This document shows, piece by piece, positions 30,345-42,771 of a stretch of DNA of 64,000 nt. Every line of letters begins with the position of its first letter. The stretch's first letter is position 1. The position numbers were made by a program, and so were the translations under genes. The DNA is taken from positions 19,398,262 through 19,462,261 of the forward strand of contig NC_058063.1 of assembly GCF_020085105.1 (NCBI RefSeq), in the 5' to 3' direction. This stretch comes from Siniperca chuatsi (Eukaryota > Chordata > Actinopteri > Centrarchiformes > Sinipercidae). The notes beneath the pieces were generated by a model. The model was not told the origin of the DNA, made no database searches, and saw only the letters and a list, made by a program, of their open reading frames with translations.

Positions 30345-33300
30345 TAACTCCTTTAATGTACAGTACATTGTATCAGTTTAAGGCAGATCTGAACAAATCT
30401 GGGCCTTTTCTTTAAAAAGAACAATGGAAATGGCACTTTGTTACCCTATCTGACCTGTCAGTTTTTTGTAATCTTTTTCTTTTTTCTTTTTTGATGATTT
30501 TGTAAATAACTAAAGTTGTCAGGTTAGGGACCAGAATGGAGATGGCAGGGTTGAAGGTTGGAGGCAGACCTGGAAAAAAACAAAAAAAAATGTGTATTTG
30601 CAAACAATCATCCACTCCTATTTTAATGTAACTTGGGTAACATTTGTGAAGAAATGATCAAGAGTCATCATATTAAATCAAGACAGTGTCAAACAAGTTG
30701 TACCACTGAATATGATTCTCACTTCACTTTTTGGTTTGTCCCAAACTTTCTGCCATTCATAATATAGAGACTCAAAGCACCCAATTCAATAAATACATTT
30801 TTGGGTGCAGAAAAATTACAGTTCCAGTGACAAACATGTATTTGCAGTGTATTTTGGGGGGCGTGCTTTGCCATCAGCTTTGATATGTATTCAAAAATCC
30901 TACAGACATTGGCTTTAACTAGTTGAAACAATGAAAAAAACTCAAATACTTTTTTCCCCACATCTGATTGAGTAGAGAGTATAACTCCTGAGATTTCCTG
31001 TTTGTGTGCACATTATCAGATTTCCTCAGTTTATCAAAATACTCTTAAATAATCATCCCATCTCTTATTTTATTTTGTTGGACAACCTGATTGCTGGAGT
31101 GTCCAGCATGCTGTGTAAACATTTATTTTTCTACATATTGTCTTTTTTCCATTAAATTGGTCTGATTTGCTTATTACGCTCCCTTAATGCTGCAAGTAGA
31201 GCAACCCGAGTTTATTCTGGTGGTAGCCGGTGGATTCCCAGGAATCACCAGACATCGTCACTGTTTTGTCCATATATTTATTTTACAATTAAACTTAAGA
31301 AAAAAACTTAAACTGCATGATGTCATTATGTTACATCAGTTAAACCATTTTGAACTTGACTCATTTGCACCAAATAATGTGATTTATTTAATTTCCCAGT
31401 TTCATGTGCAATAACAATTGTAATGCAAGAGTTCATTGTGGTCAATTGAGGCCACAGTCGGTGTATAAATCAACACCTCTGCCTCTTCTATAATCAATTA
31501 ATTTCTCCCTGTATGATAGTTGAAAATAGGTAGTGATTCTATGGGGCTGACACCAAAATCTGACATTCATTAAATTCATTTTTTTAAATAAGAAGGATAC
31601 TCACAGTGATTGGTGCTGCTGTGAATCTCCTATGCAGGGTTATAGGCCTCATTCCAGCTTCTGCAAAGTGAGCATAGGTGAAGAAATGTATCAGAATGAT
31701 GCACTGGTGATTTACAGGTGTTTACTGAAAACATCTGGGTCATGTTAAATGTTTGAGTTAATTAGCTGCATAAACTTTACACAGCGATTAAAAAGGAACA
31801 TATCAGTGTGTTTGCGAGTTTTAGCTCTTTAATTTCAAATTATATTCACTGACCATTTTCAAGTGCAACTTTTATACTTTTGGGTGTATTTTTCCTACTG
31901 TCCCAGGCATCTATTTGTTTCTATTCATTTCAAGGATGATATAAAAATCATTCAGGGTCTTGAAACTTTGTTGAGTTGAGTAAGCTGTCACAATAAACAT
32001 CAAGTCTACATTCAATTTGTCTGTACTAAATACTATAACTTTGACAAAAATGTATGCAGATGTGATGTTTATTACGATGGATCACAACTCAAACAAGTTC
32101 AATAGTTGGCTAAGATTTTTATATCATACAGAAACAAATGTATATTTCTAAATAATGGGAGCATTTTTTGTAAACTGGTTAGCTGAGATGGTAAATATAC
32201 ATGGTGTCTAGAATGTCAGCTAAAATATGCAAAATCACAGTATGGCCCTTTAGAGCTTTTTATTAACAGTGCTAAAGGCGTCAAGAAAAAAGGTGGCAAG
32301 CTTTGACTTTGCACTCATTTCTCTTGTTGCTTGTTAATGTTACTGTGACAGGAATTCACTCTTATTCTATTGATAAATTCATTTCATTTATGAGGCAATA
32401 CACTGAAACATTCATATTCAACTTAAAGTTCCTGAGGAGTATCATATGTGATTAGACACAAAAAGAGAATTGTACACATTTATTCTGTTTGTGTGCTGTC
32501 AGTTTAAAAAAAAAAAAGCCTCTTTAGTAACATCATTTAATCGGACTGCTCTGTTAGACAATTACATTTAGTTAATTCTACTTTGGGATTTAGCTTACAA
32601 TTTTTAAGTTTACCACCTGCTAGGAAACGCATGGCACTCAAGGAGATAAGACTGGAGGCAGTATACCATCAAAATGTACTAATGATGGAGGGGTGATGCC
32701 TTATGAAGCTTTGGAGTTTTCTTCCTATTTGTGCCAAATAAAGATTTGAAGCTTCGGGACATTCATTTCAGCAAACACTGTGACATCTGGTGGTTTGCAG
32801 AAGTTATAGCTGCTCTTCAAGATGGGCCAAAGCACTACAACACCTCACTGATTTCAGACTATAGTTCCAGTTCCATAAATGTTCAATAAAAATAAGAAGG
32901 CTATGTATTGTTTAATTTATAATATTTTTGTTCAGAAGTGCTGCAGTAAATGCACATATTGTGCAACATGCTACAATAAAATAATTAATGTGTTGTGAAA
33001 ATAGCGTACATAATCAAATAATTGTCTGCATTAAATATTAATGCACCACATTTCATGTGGGTGGCAACGTAATATGATGTGATTGGTGAATGATATGAAT
33101 TAAAATATTACTTTTATTACTTTGTATCATGGCGAAATATTCCAAAACTTTTTATCTTTTGTGTTTTGAGATTTCTCAATTATTTTCCTCTTTTCTTATC
33201 CCACCAATGTTACAGTATGTATCACTTGAGCAGATAGTTAAGCAGAAAAACTGTCAAAGTAATGAAGCCAATTCTGAAGCACTAGGGACATTTGAAGCTT

Positions 33301-33390
33301 CAGATGTCTTCAATCACCAGGTACTCATTTGAAGAAAGCTCTGACGCAATGTATTGAAACAGTGCCTCAGTATTGTCTATCCAACACTCA
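30345..33390. other. Intergenic, no gene seen
   Basis: A - strand stretch at 30480-30570 (LPPTFNPAISILVPNLTTLV, then basic residues) follows a good acceptor but has no recognisable partners. A block at 32690-33350 carries GAAGCTTTGG / GAAGCTTCGG words and the ACATCTGGTGGTTTGCAGA stretch reminiscent of hAT-like elements. Neither is strong enough to call. Confidence 0.4.
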
Positions 33391-33393
33391 CAA

Positions 33394-34001
33394 GCAGAGG
33401 TGGGACAAAGTTATTGTTCAGCAAAGCACAGATATGTCTTAAGTCTTAGCTATGAAGTCACAAGTCAAGTCCATGTTTGTGTCTCGAGTCCTAGACAAGT
33501 CATAACGTGCCCCTGATCAAATTTAATACCATTTTAAATGTTTAAACTGAGTAAAAGTTAATTAAGTAAATTTACAGAAATAACTAATGCTTTTAATACT
33601 TTATAACATTTAAAAGGTAAATAATCAGGTGTGCCTTTACTATGCCATTCCTGCGACACAATTAGAATAATTTTTAATGTCCAAGCTAAATATTTTACAT
33701 GTTGGTGTTTGTTTTTTTGTTGACCACAGCATCTGAATGTTATAATACCAGGTATCATCTGTTGTGTGTCTGCTGGTATGAACTGCCAAACAAATCTTTT
33801 CGTCCTGCTTGCACAACATGATTGGCTGCTGTCAAATTTATTTAAAGCATATCTGTTGTCTGAGTTGATTTGCATACATCATTTGAAATCTTTAGCCATT
33901 GGTACTACAGTCAAAATCTTTTTGATTTTGTCAAGTCTAAAGTCATCCGATTTATGACTTGAGTCATGAATCTGTCATGTGACTTGAGCTTACACCTCTG
34001 C
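33394..34001. mobile_element. Non-autonomous DNA element with GCAGAGGTG ends
   Basis: GCAGAGGTG at 33394-33402 and its complement CACCTCTGC at 33993-34001 bound a ~608-bp block. Next to the ends are GTCACAAGTCAAGTCC and GACTTGAGTCATG words, typical of a repeat I recall from spiny-rayed fishes. It carries no transposase coding. Confidence 0.6.
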
Positions 34002-35285
34002 AAGTAGCTTAAGTATCAACACTTCTCTCACAGAGTACAAGTTGACTCAGGTGTGGTGATGCCACTTTTCTCAAGCTAGCAGTAAAAGGTAAAATTATCA
34101 TACCTGACATTCAAAGATTCATCTTTACATTTCATTCTTGTATAAACTGACAAACAGCTGGTAAGATAAGGCACAATGACAGTAGGCCACCATTAGATGT
34201 TTAAAAACACAATGCTGTAGCAAGCTGACGTTTGCTGTTTCATCAAAAAATTGCTATTTTAGCTAGCTTAGCTACATCATGAGCCGTTTACTGTCCCACA
34301 GATAAACTTAAGGCTAATTAAGTCTATGTGGTTTAGGTGGTCTGGGAGAATTGAACTTTTGAACCAGTAACTACACAAACCTGGGTGAGACCTGTTTGTT
34401 AAATAAGTGATTGAGGTAAAAGAGTAGTAACAAGTATAGATCAGCAGCACATGTGAACCCCTGCTAAAAAATTATTGTCCTTTAATGAAAACAGTCAGTG
34501 AAGACAAAGAACCAGTAAAATATAAGTGATAACACCTTTAAAGACCAGCACCTTGTCAGGAATACTTTGATTGGTTATCATGCCACCATTTAGGCAGAAA
34601 GACAACAAACTTTTTTTTTTCTGTACACAAACACACACATGCATAAAAATTATAAAGGCACAAAAACATATAAGTTCTGTCACCCTCCCTTCAACTTACT
34701 GCAGGAGGTACACCACAGTCCCTGGTAGAACACAGTCTTTGCTGATTGATCCCAGCTGCAAGGAGGGCAAGATAATCAAGCCTCCCACCATCACCTGTGT
34801 GCCTCAATTAGGCATTATTTTCAGGCTCCAGTTCCAATCCCATCGTCATCAGATAGCTTGGTGTTCCCCAAATCCATCCACTACAAAGTTACAGCAAAAT
34901 CACAAACATTATTATCAACACATTGTACTATATTTTCATGCTGATCACATTACATATATTGTGTTCAGTTTCATAACCTATTTACACATTAAAGTGCTAG
35001 ACGTAGAGAAAGAAATATCTCTATCAGTTAAACATGTTTTGGACAATTAATAACTTTTTCAGAGGTGTCTCTTTTTTCATAAGGTTGGTATAAAAGGAGT
35101 AGACATGTATATTTTAAGGCCACTCACTTTGTTTCCATCTCTATCAGTTAATTAAACATTTATTATTTTCATCAACACATTTCATCATATCTTATTTTAA
35201 TTTTCCAATGTCTTCATCCACTGAAAATCCAAGATCAAGGAGGCTCTAGTAACGTTGCAATTTATACATACCATACATATTAGGA
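34002..35285. other. Intergenic flank of the U1 array, no gene seen
   Basis: A - strand open block at 34690-34760 (LGSISKDCVLPGTVVYLL) ends at a GTAAGT donor, but no neighbouring exon fits. The rest is AT-rich. Confidence 0.4.
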
Positions 35286-35522
35286 ACCCACTTCTCGCTG
35301 CCATCGGGATCTTTGCATTACACCAGATGCTGCTGCTACACAGCAACACTGCCATTGCCACAAACTGAATAAGTAAGCAAAGGCCTCAAAATTAACATTG
35401 CCACCATCACACGCCGCCTCACAGCGGGATGCCGTTGCACTCCAGCACGTTAAAAAAAAAAAAAAACGCAGCGTGGCAGCCACCGACTCGCTTTGTTTTC
35501 GGTTTTCCTTCGACACAATGAT

Positions 35523-35683
35523 CAGGGAGAGCGCGAACGCAGTCCCCACTACCAGAAATTATGCAGTCGAGATTCCCACATTTGGGGAATTCGCGAGGGG
35601 TCAGCACAACCGAGTGCAATGGCTGAGCCTCGCCTGGGTGAACCACCTTCTTGATCATGGTATCTCCCCTGCCAGGTAAGTAT
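35523..35683 (-). ncRNA. RNU1: U1 snRNA copy 1 (161 nt)
   Basis: It starts ATACTTACCTGGCAG and keeps the Sm site AATTTCTGG. Relative to the 164-nt form it lacks one base in each of four runs (3'-terminal C4, the G5 run of stem 4, the loop II CC, the G3 near stem H) and has one extra base in the stem-III flank. As the leftmost copy it is the last in the direction of transcription. Confidence 0.85.
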
Positions 35684-36155
35684 GAGTTGGAACGGTCAGA
35701 GACAGGGCGGTCACTCCCAGACACGGCACTCTGGCTGACGGTGCCTACAATGCATAATCCCAGAGTTCAGTGCCTTTCCGTCTCTGAGAAAGCAAACGCA
35801 GCCCAGCAATCGCTCAAAAGCCTAAGACCTAAGCATGCTAGCAATGGAAGAATGTCTAGAGCGCATTTCTTCCGCAAACAAAGAACAATCTCAGAGAGGA
35901 GAACACGCAATTCCTTTTGGCCCCCATCTAAAAGGCCACACCCACTTCTCGCTGCCATCGGGATCTTTGCATTACACCAGATGCTGCTGCTACACAGCAA
36001 CACTGCCATTGCCACAAACTGAATAAGTAAGCAAAGGCCTCAAAATTAACATTGCCACCATCACACGCCGCCTCACAAGCGGGATGCCGTTGCACTCCAG
36101 CACGTTAAAAAAAAAAAAAAAAAAAAAAAACACGCGTGGCAGCCACCGACTCGCT

Positions 36156-36180
36156 CGTTTTCGGTTTTCCCTTCGACACA
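36156..36180 (-). terminator. Candidate U1 3' box (example, copy 2)
   Basis: Starting about six bases past the RNA 3' end the - strand reads TTGTGTCGAAGGGAAAACCG, which loosely fits the GTTT-N-AAAR-N-N-AGA snRNA 3' box used by the Integrator complex. The match is weak and rests mainly on position. Confidence 0.35.
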
Positions 36181-36185
36181 ATGAT

Positions 36186-36349
36186 CAGGGGAGAGCGCGA
36201 ACGCAGTCCCCCACTACCAGAAATTATGCAGTCGAGATTCCCACATTTGGGGAATTCGCAGGGGTCAGCACAACCGGAGTGCAATGGCTGAGCCTCGCCC
36301 TGGGTGAACCACCTTCTTGATCATGGTATCTCCCCTGCCAGGTAAGTAT
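36186..36349 (-). ncRNA. RNU1: U1 snRNA copy 2 (164 nt, reference form)
   Basis: U1 pairs with 5' splice sites in the nucleus as the core of the U1 snRNP. This copy has all parts: 5' end ATACTTACCTGGCAG, loop I GATCAAGAAG (U1-70K site), loop II ATTGCACTCC (U1A site), stem III closed by ATTCCC/GGGAAT, Sm site AATTTCTGG, and 3' stem ending CTCTCCCCTG. The length is exactly that of vertebrate U1. Seven other copies are identical. Confidence 0.97.
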
Positions 36350-36390
36350 GAGTTGGAACGGTCAGAGACAGGGCGGTCACTCCCAGACAC

Positions 36391-36411
36391 GGCACTCTGG
36401 CTGACGGTGCC
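36391..36411 (-). promoter_or_regulatory. U1 proximal sequence element (example, copy 2)
   Basis: On the - strand GGCACCGTCAGCCAGAGTGCC lies at -62 to -42. The CACCGT core at about -60 matches the vertebrate snRNA PSE core (TCACCNT) that recruits SNAPc for RNA polymerase II, at the expected distance. It is present at the same distance in 29 of 30 copies; copies 18, 19, 23 and 25 read CACCGC instead of CACCGT. Confidence 0.7.
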
Positions 36412-36631
36412 TACAATGCATAATCCCAGAGTTCAGTGCCTTTCCGTCTCTGAGAAAGCAAACGCAGCCCAGCAATCGCTCAAAAGCCTAAGACCTAAGC
36501 ATGCTAGCAATGGAAGAATGTCTAGAGCGCATTTCTTCCGCAAACAAAGAACAATCTCAGAGAGGAGAACACGCAAATTCCTTTTGGCCCCCATCTAAAA
36601 GGCCACACCCACTTCTCGCTGCCATCGGGAT

Positions 36632-36639
36632 CTTTGCAT
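36632..36639 (-). promoter_or_regulatory. U1 distal octamer-like element (example, copy 2)
   Basis: ATGCAAAG on the - strand at about -285 matches seven of eight bases of the Oct-1 octamer ATGCAAAT used in snRNA distal elements. The distance is somewhat larger than the usual ~-220. A CACACCC box (36603-36609) is close by. Confidence 0.5.
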
Positions 36640-36847
36640 TACACCAGATGCTGCTGCTACACAGCAACACTGCCATTGCCACAAACTGAATAAGTAAGCA
36701 AAGGCCTCAAAATTAACATTGCCACCATCACACGCCGCCTCACAGCGGGATGCCGTTGCACTCCAGCACGTTAAAAAAAAAAAAAAAAAAAAACACGCGT
36801 GGCAGCCACCGACTCGCTCGTTTTCGTTTTCCCTTCGACACAATGAT

Positions 36848-37006
36848 CAGGGAGCGCGAACGCAGTCCCCACTACCAGAAATTATGCAGTCGAGATTCCC
36901 ACATTTGGGGAATTCGCAGGGGTCAGCACAACCGAGTGCAATGGCTGAGCCTCGCCCTGGGTGAACCACCTTCTTGATCATGGTATCTCCCCTGCCAGGT
37001 AAGTAT
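36848..37006 (-). ncRNA. RNU1: U1 snRNA copy 3 (159 nt)
   Basis: Lacks three bases in the 3' terminal stem, one in the G5 run and one C in loop II; 5' end and Sm site intact. Confidence 0.85.
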
Positions 37007-37496
37007 GAGTTGGAACGGTCAGAGACAGGGCGGTCACTCCCAGACACGGCACTCTGGCTGACGGTGCCTACAATGCATAATCCCAGAGTTCAGTGCCTTT
37101 CCGTCTCTGAGAAAGCAAACGCAGCCCAGCAATCGCTCAAAAGCCTAAGACCTAAGCATGCTAGCAATGGAAGAATGTCTAGAGCGCATTTCTTCCGCAA
37201 ACAAAGAACAATCTCAGAGAGGAGAACACGCAATTCCTTTTGGCCCCCATCTAAAAGGCCACACCCACTTCTCGCTGCCATCGGGATCTTTGCATTACAC
37301 CAGATGCTGCTGCTACACAGCAACACTGCCATTGCCACAAACTGAATAAGTAAGCAAAGGCCTCAAAATTAACATTGCCACCATCACACGCCGCCTCACA
37401 AGCGGGATGCCGTTGCACTCCAGCACGCTAAAAAAAAAAAAACGCGCGTGGCAGCCACCGACTCGCTCGTTTTCGGTTTTCCTTCGACACAATGAT

Positions 37497-37655
37497 CAGG
37501 GAGAGCGCGAACGCAGTCCCCACTACCAGAAATTATGCAGTCGAGATTCCCACATTTGGGGAATTCGCGGGGTCAGCACAACCGAGTGCAATGGCTGAGC
37601 CTCGCCTGGGTGAACCACCTTCTTGATCATGGTATCTCCCCTGCCAGGTAAGTAT
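37497..37655 (-). ncRNA. RNU1: U1 snRNA copy 4 (159 nt)
   Basis: Five single-base losses: 3' stem, G5 run, stem-III flank, loop II and the G3 run near stem H. Confidence 0.85.
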
Positions 37656-38154
37656 GAGTTGGAACGGTCAGAGACAGGGCGGTCACTCCCAGACACGGCA
37701 CTCTGGCTGACGGTGCCTACAATGCATAATCCCAGAGTTCAGTGCCTTTCCGTCTCTGAGAAAGCAAACGCAGCCCAGCAATCGCTCAAAAGCCTAAGAC
37801 CTAAGCATGCTAGCAATGGAAGAATGTCTAGAGCGCATTTCTTCCGCAAACAAAGAACAATCTCAGAGAGGAGAACACGCAATTCCTTTTGGCCCCCATC
37901 TAAAAGGCCACACCCACTTCTCGCTGCCATCGGGATCTTTGCATTACACCAGATGCTGCTGCTACACAGCAACACTGCCATTGCCACAAACTGAATAAGT
38001 AAGCAAAGGCCTCAAAATTAACATTGCCACCATCACACGCCGCCTCACAAGCGGGATGCCTTGCACTCCAGCACGTTAAAAAAAAAAAAAAAAAAAAAAA
38101 ACGCGTGGCAGCCACCGACTTCGCTCGTTTTCGGTTTTCCTTCGACACAATGAT

Positions 38155-38313
38155 CAGGGGAGAGCGAACGCAGTCCCCACTACCAGAAATTATGCAGTCG
38201 AGATTCCCACATTTGGGGAATTCGCAGGGGTCAGCACAACCGAGTGCAATGGCTGAGCCTCGCCTGGGTGAACCACCTTCTTGATCATGGTATCTCCCCT
38301 GCCAGGTAAGTAT
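38155..38313 (-). ncRNA. RNU1: U1 snRNA copy 5 (159 nt)
   Basis: Lacks a CG pair of bases in the 3' stem (GCGTTCGCG becomes GCGTTCG) plus single losses in the G5 run, loop II and the G3 run. Confidence 0.85.
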
Positions 38314-38811
38314 GAGTTGGAACGGTCAGAGACAGGGCGGTCACTCCCAGACACGGCACTCTGGCTGACGGTGCCTACAATGCATAATCCCAGAGTTCAG
38401 TGCCTTTCCGTCTCTGAGAAAGCAAACGCAGCCCAGCAATCGCTCAAAAGCCTAAGACCTAAGCATGCTAGCAATGGAAGAATGTCTAGAGCGCATTTCT
38501 TCCGCAAACAAAGAACAATCTCAGAGAGGAGAACACGCAATTCCTTTTGGCCCCCATCTAAAAGGCCACACCCACTTCTCGCTGCCATCGGGATCTTTGC
38601 ATTACACCAGATGCTGCTGCTACACAGCAACACTGCCATTGCCACAAACTGAATAAGTAAGCAAAGGCCTCAAAATTAACATTGCCACCATCACACGCCG
38701 CCTCACAAGCGGGATGCCGTTGCACTCCAGCACGTTAAAAAAAAACAAAAAAAAAACGCGCGCGTGGCAGCCACCGACTCGCTCGTTTTGGTTTTCCTTC
38801 GACACAATGAT

Positions 38812-38970
38812 CAGGGAGAGCGCGAACGCAGTCCCCACTACCAGAAATTATGCAGTCGAGATTCCCACATTTGGGGAATTCGCAGGGTCAGCACAACCGA
38901 GTGCAATGGCTGAGCCTCGCCTGGGTGAACCACCTTCTTGATCATGGTATCTCCCCTGCCAGGTAAGTAT
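38812..38970 (-). ncRNA. RNU1: U1 snRNA copy 6 (159 nt)
   Basis: Five single-base losses, one of them in the CCCC run before stem III. The adjacent A run is interrupted by one C. Confidence 0.85.
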
Positions 38971-39467
38971 GAGTTGGAACGGTCAGAGACAGGGCGGTCA
39001 CTCCCAGACACGGCACTCTGGCTGACGGTGCCTACAATGCATAATCCCAGAGTTCAGTGCCTTTCCGTCTCTGAGAAAGCAAACGCAGCCCAGCAATCGC
39101 TCAAAAGCCTAAGACCTAAGCATGCTAGCAATGGAAGAATGTCTAGAGCGCATTTCTTCCGCAAACAAAGAACAATCTCAGAGAGGAGAACACGCAATTC
39201 CTTTTGGCCCCCATCTAAAAGGCCACACCCACTTCTCGCTGCCATCGGGATCTTTGCATTACACCAGATGCTGCTGCTACACAGCAACACTGCCATTGCC
39301 ACAAACTGAATAAGTAAGCAAAGGCCTCAAAATTAACATTGCCACCATCACACGCCGCCTCACAAGCGGGATGCCGTTGCACTCCAGCACGTTAAAAAAA
39401 AAAAAAAAAAAAAAACACGCGCGGGCAGCCACCGACTCGCTCGCTGGTTTCCCTTCGACACAATGAT

Positions 39468-39631
39468 CAGGGGAGAGCGCGAACGCAGTCCCCCACTACC
39501 AGAAATTATGCAGTCGAGATTCCCACATTTGGGGAATTCGCAGGGGTCAGCACAACCGGAGTGCAATGGCTGAGCCTCGCCCTGGGTGAACCACCTTCTT
39601 GATCATGGTATCTCCCCTGCCAGGTAAGTAT
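39468..39631 (-). ncRNA. RNU1: U1 snRNA copy 7 (164 nt, reference form)
   Basis: Identical to copy 2. Its 3' flank is unusually short (a GTTTTCG stretch is missing). Confidence 0.95.
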
Positions 39632-40131
39632 GAGTTGGAACGGTCAGAGACAGGGCGGTCACTCCCAGACACGGCACTCTGGCTGACGGTGCCTACAATG
39701 CATAATCCCAGAGTTCAGTGCCTTTCCGTCTCTGAGAAAGCAAACGCAGCCCAGCAATCGCTCAAAAGCCTAAGACCTAAGCATGCTAGCAATGGAAGAA
39801 TGTCTAGAGCGCATTTCTTCCGCAAACAAAGAACAATCTCAGAGAGGAGAACACGCAATTCCTTTTGGCCCCCATCTAAAAGGCCACACCCACTTCTCGC
39901 TGCCATCGGGATCTTTGCATTACACCAGATGCTGCTGCTACACAGCAACACTGCCATTGCCACAAACTGAATAAGTAAGCAAAGGCCTCAAAATTAACAT
40001 TGCCACCATCACACGCCTCTCACAAGCGGGATGCCGTTGCACTCCAGCACGTTAAAAAAAAAAAAAAAAAAAAAAACACGCGTGGCAGCCACCGACTCGC
40101 TCGTTTTCGGTTTTCCCTTCGACACAATGAT

Positions 40132-40294
40132 CAGGGGAGAGCGCGAACGCAGTCCCCCACTACCAGAAATTATGCAGTCGAGATTCCCACATTTGGGAAT
40201 TCGCAGGGGTCAGCACAACCGGAGTGCAATGGCTGAGCCTCGCCCTGGGTGAACCACCTTCTTGATCATGGTATCTCCCCTGCCAGGTAAGTAT
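40132..40294 (-). ncRNA. RNU1: U1 snRNA copy 8 (163 nt)
   Basis: Differs from the reference form by one base only, in the CCCC run of stem III. Confidence 0.92.
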
Positions 40295-40788
40295 GAGTTG
40301 GAACGGTCAGAGACAGGGCGGTCACTCCCAGACACGGCACTCTGGCTGACGGTGCCTACAATGCATAATCCCAGAGTTCAGTGCCTTTCCGTCTCTGAGA
40401 AAGCAAACGCAGCCCAGCAATCGCTCAAAAGCCTAAGACCTAAGCATGCTAGCAATGGAAGAATGTCTAGAGCGCATTTCTTCCGCAAACAAAGAACAAT
40501 CTCAGAGAGGAGAACACGCAATTCCTTTTGGCCCCCATCTAAAAGGCCACACCCACTTCTCGCTGCCATCGGGATCTTTGCATTACACCAGATGCTGCTG
40601 CTACACAGCAACACTGCCATTGCCACAAACTGAATAAGTAAGCAAAGGCCTCAAAATTAACATTGCCACCATCACACGCCGCCTCACAAGCGGGATGCCG
40701 TTGCACTCCAGCACGTTAAAAAAAAAAAAAAAACGCGCGTGGCAGCCACCGACTCGCTCGTTTCGGTTTTCCTTCGACACACAATGAT

Positions 40789-40946
40789 CAGGGAGCGCGA
40801 ACGCAGTCCCCACTACCAGAAATTATGCAGTCGAGATTCCCACATTTGGGGAATTCGCAGGGGTCAGCACAACCGAGTGCAATGGCTGAGCCTCGCCTGG
40901 GTGAACCACCTTCTTGATCATGGTATCTCCCCTGCCAGGTAAGTAT
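40789..40946 (-). ncRNA. RNU1: U1 snRNA copy 9 (158 nt, shortest)
   Basis: Three bases missing in the 3' stem and single losses in the G5 run, loop II and the G3 run. The 3' flank has an extra AC. Confidence 0.82.
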
Positions 40947-41443
40947 GAGTTGGAACGGTCAGAGACAGGGCGGTCACTCCCAGACACGGCACTCTGGCTG
41001 ACGGTGCCTACAATGCATAATCCCAGAGTTCAGTGCCTTTCCGTCTCTGAGAAAGCAAACGCAGCCCAGCAATCGCTCAAAAGCCTAAGACCTAAGCATG
41101 CTAGCAATGGAAGAATGTCTAGAGCGCATTTCTTCCGCAAACAAAGAACAATCTCAGAGAGGAGAACACGCAATTCCTTTTGGCCCCCATCTAAAAGGCC
41201 ACACCCACTTCTCGCTGCCATCGGGATCTTTGCATTACACCAGATGCTGCTGCTACACAGCAACACTGCCATTGCCACAAACTGAATAAGTAAGCAAAGG
41301 CCTCAAAATTAACATTGCCACCATCACACGCCGCCTCACAAGCGGGATGCCGTTGCACTCCAGCACGTTAAAAAAAAAAAAAAAAAAACACGCGTGGCAG
41401 CCACCGACTCGCTCGTTTTCGGTTTTCCCTTCGACACAATGAT

Positions 41444-41607
41444 CAGGGGAGAGCGCGAACGCAGTCCCCCACTACCAGAAATTATGCAGTCGAGATTCCC
41501 ACATTTGGGGAATTCGCAGGGGTCAGCACAACCGGAGTGCAATGGCTGAGCCTCGCCCTGGGTGAACCACCTTCTTGATCATGGTATCTCCCCTGCCAGG
41601 TAAGTAT
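41444..41607 (-). ncRNA. RNU1: U1 snRNA copy 10 (164 nt, reference form)
   Basis: Identical to copy 2 over the whole RNA and close 3' flank. Confidence 0.96.
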
Positions 41608-42106
41608 GAGTTGGAACGGTCAGAGACAGGGCGGTCACTCCCAGACACGGCACTCTGGCTGACGGTGCCTACAATGCATAATCCCAGAGTTCAGTGCCTT
41701 TCCGTCTCTGAGAAAGCAAACGCAGCCCAGCAATCGCTCAAAAGCCTAAGACCTAAGCATGCTAGCAATGGAAGAATGTCTAGAGCGCATTTCTTCCGCA
41801 AACAAAGAACAATCTCAGAGAGGAGAACACGCAATTCCTTTTGGCCCCCATCTAAAAGGCCACACCCACTTCTCGCTGCCATCGGGATCTTTGCATTACA
41901 CCAGATGCTGCTGCTACACAGCAACACTGCCATTGCCACAAACTGAATAAGTAAGCAAAGGCCTCAAAATTAACATTGCCACCATCACACGCCGCCTCAC
42001 AAGCGGGATGCCGTTGCACTCCAGCACGTTAAAAAAAAAAAAAAAAAAAAACACGCGTGGCAGCCACCGACTCGCTCGTTTTCGGTTTTCCCTTCGACAC
42101 AATGAT

Positions 42107-42270
42107 CAGGGGAGAGCGCGAACGCAGTCCCCCACTACCAGAAATTATGCAGTCGAGATTCCCACATTTGGGGAATTCGCAGGGGTCAGCACAACCGGAG
42201 TGCAATGGCTGAGCCTCGCCCTGGGTGAACCACCTTCTTGATCATGGTATCTCCCCTGCCAGGTAAGTAT
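42107..42270 (-). ncRNA. RNU1: U1 snRNA copy 11 (164 nt, reference form)
   Basis: Identical to copy 2. Confidence 0.96.
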
Positions 42271-42771
42271 GAGTTGGAACGGTCAGAGACAGGGCGGTCA
42301 CTCCCAGACACGGCACTCTGGCTGACGGTGCCTACAATGCATAATCCCAGAGTTCAGTGCCTTTCCGTCTCTGAGAAAGCAAACGCAGCCCAGCAATCGC
42401 TCAAAAGCCTAAGACCTAAGCATGCTAGCAATGGAAGAATGTCTAGAGCGCATTTCTTCCGCAAACAAAGAACAATCTCAGAGAGGAGAACACGCAATTC
42501 CTTTTGGCCCCCATCTAAAAGGCCACACCCACTTCTCGCTGCCATCGGGATCTTTGCATTACACCAGATGCTGCTGCTACACAGCAACACTGCCATTGCC
42601 ACAAACTGAATAAGTAAGCAAAGGCCTCAAAATTAACATTGCCACCATCACACGCCGCCTCACAAGCGGGATGCCGTTGCACTCCAGCACGTTAAAAAAA
42701 AAAAAAAAAAAAAAAAAAACACGCGGCAGCCACCGACTCGCTCGTTTTCGGTTTTCCTTCGACACAATGAT

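Noticed and set aside
30412-30615. Membrane-protein exon on the - strand (LPPTFNPAISILVPNLTTLV)
   Set aside because: Only one splice-like site and no partner exon; composition can explain it.
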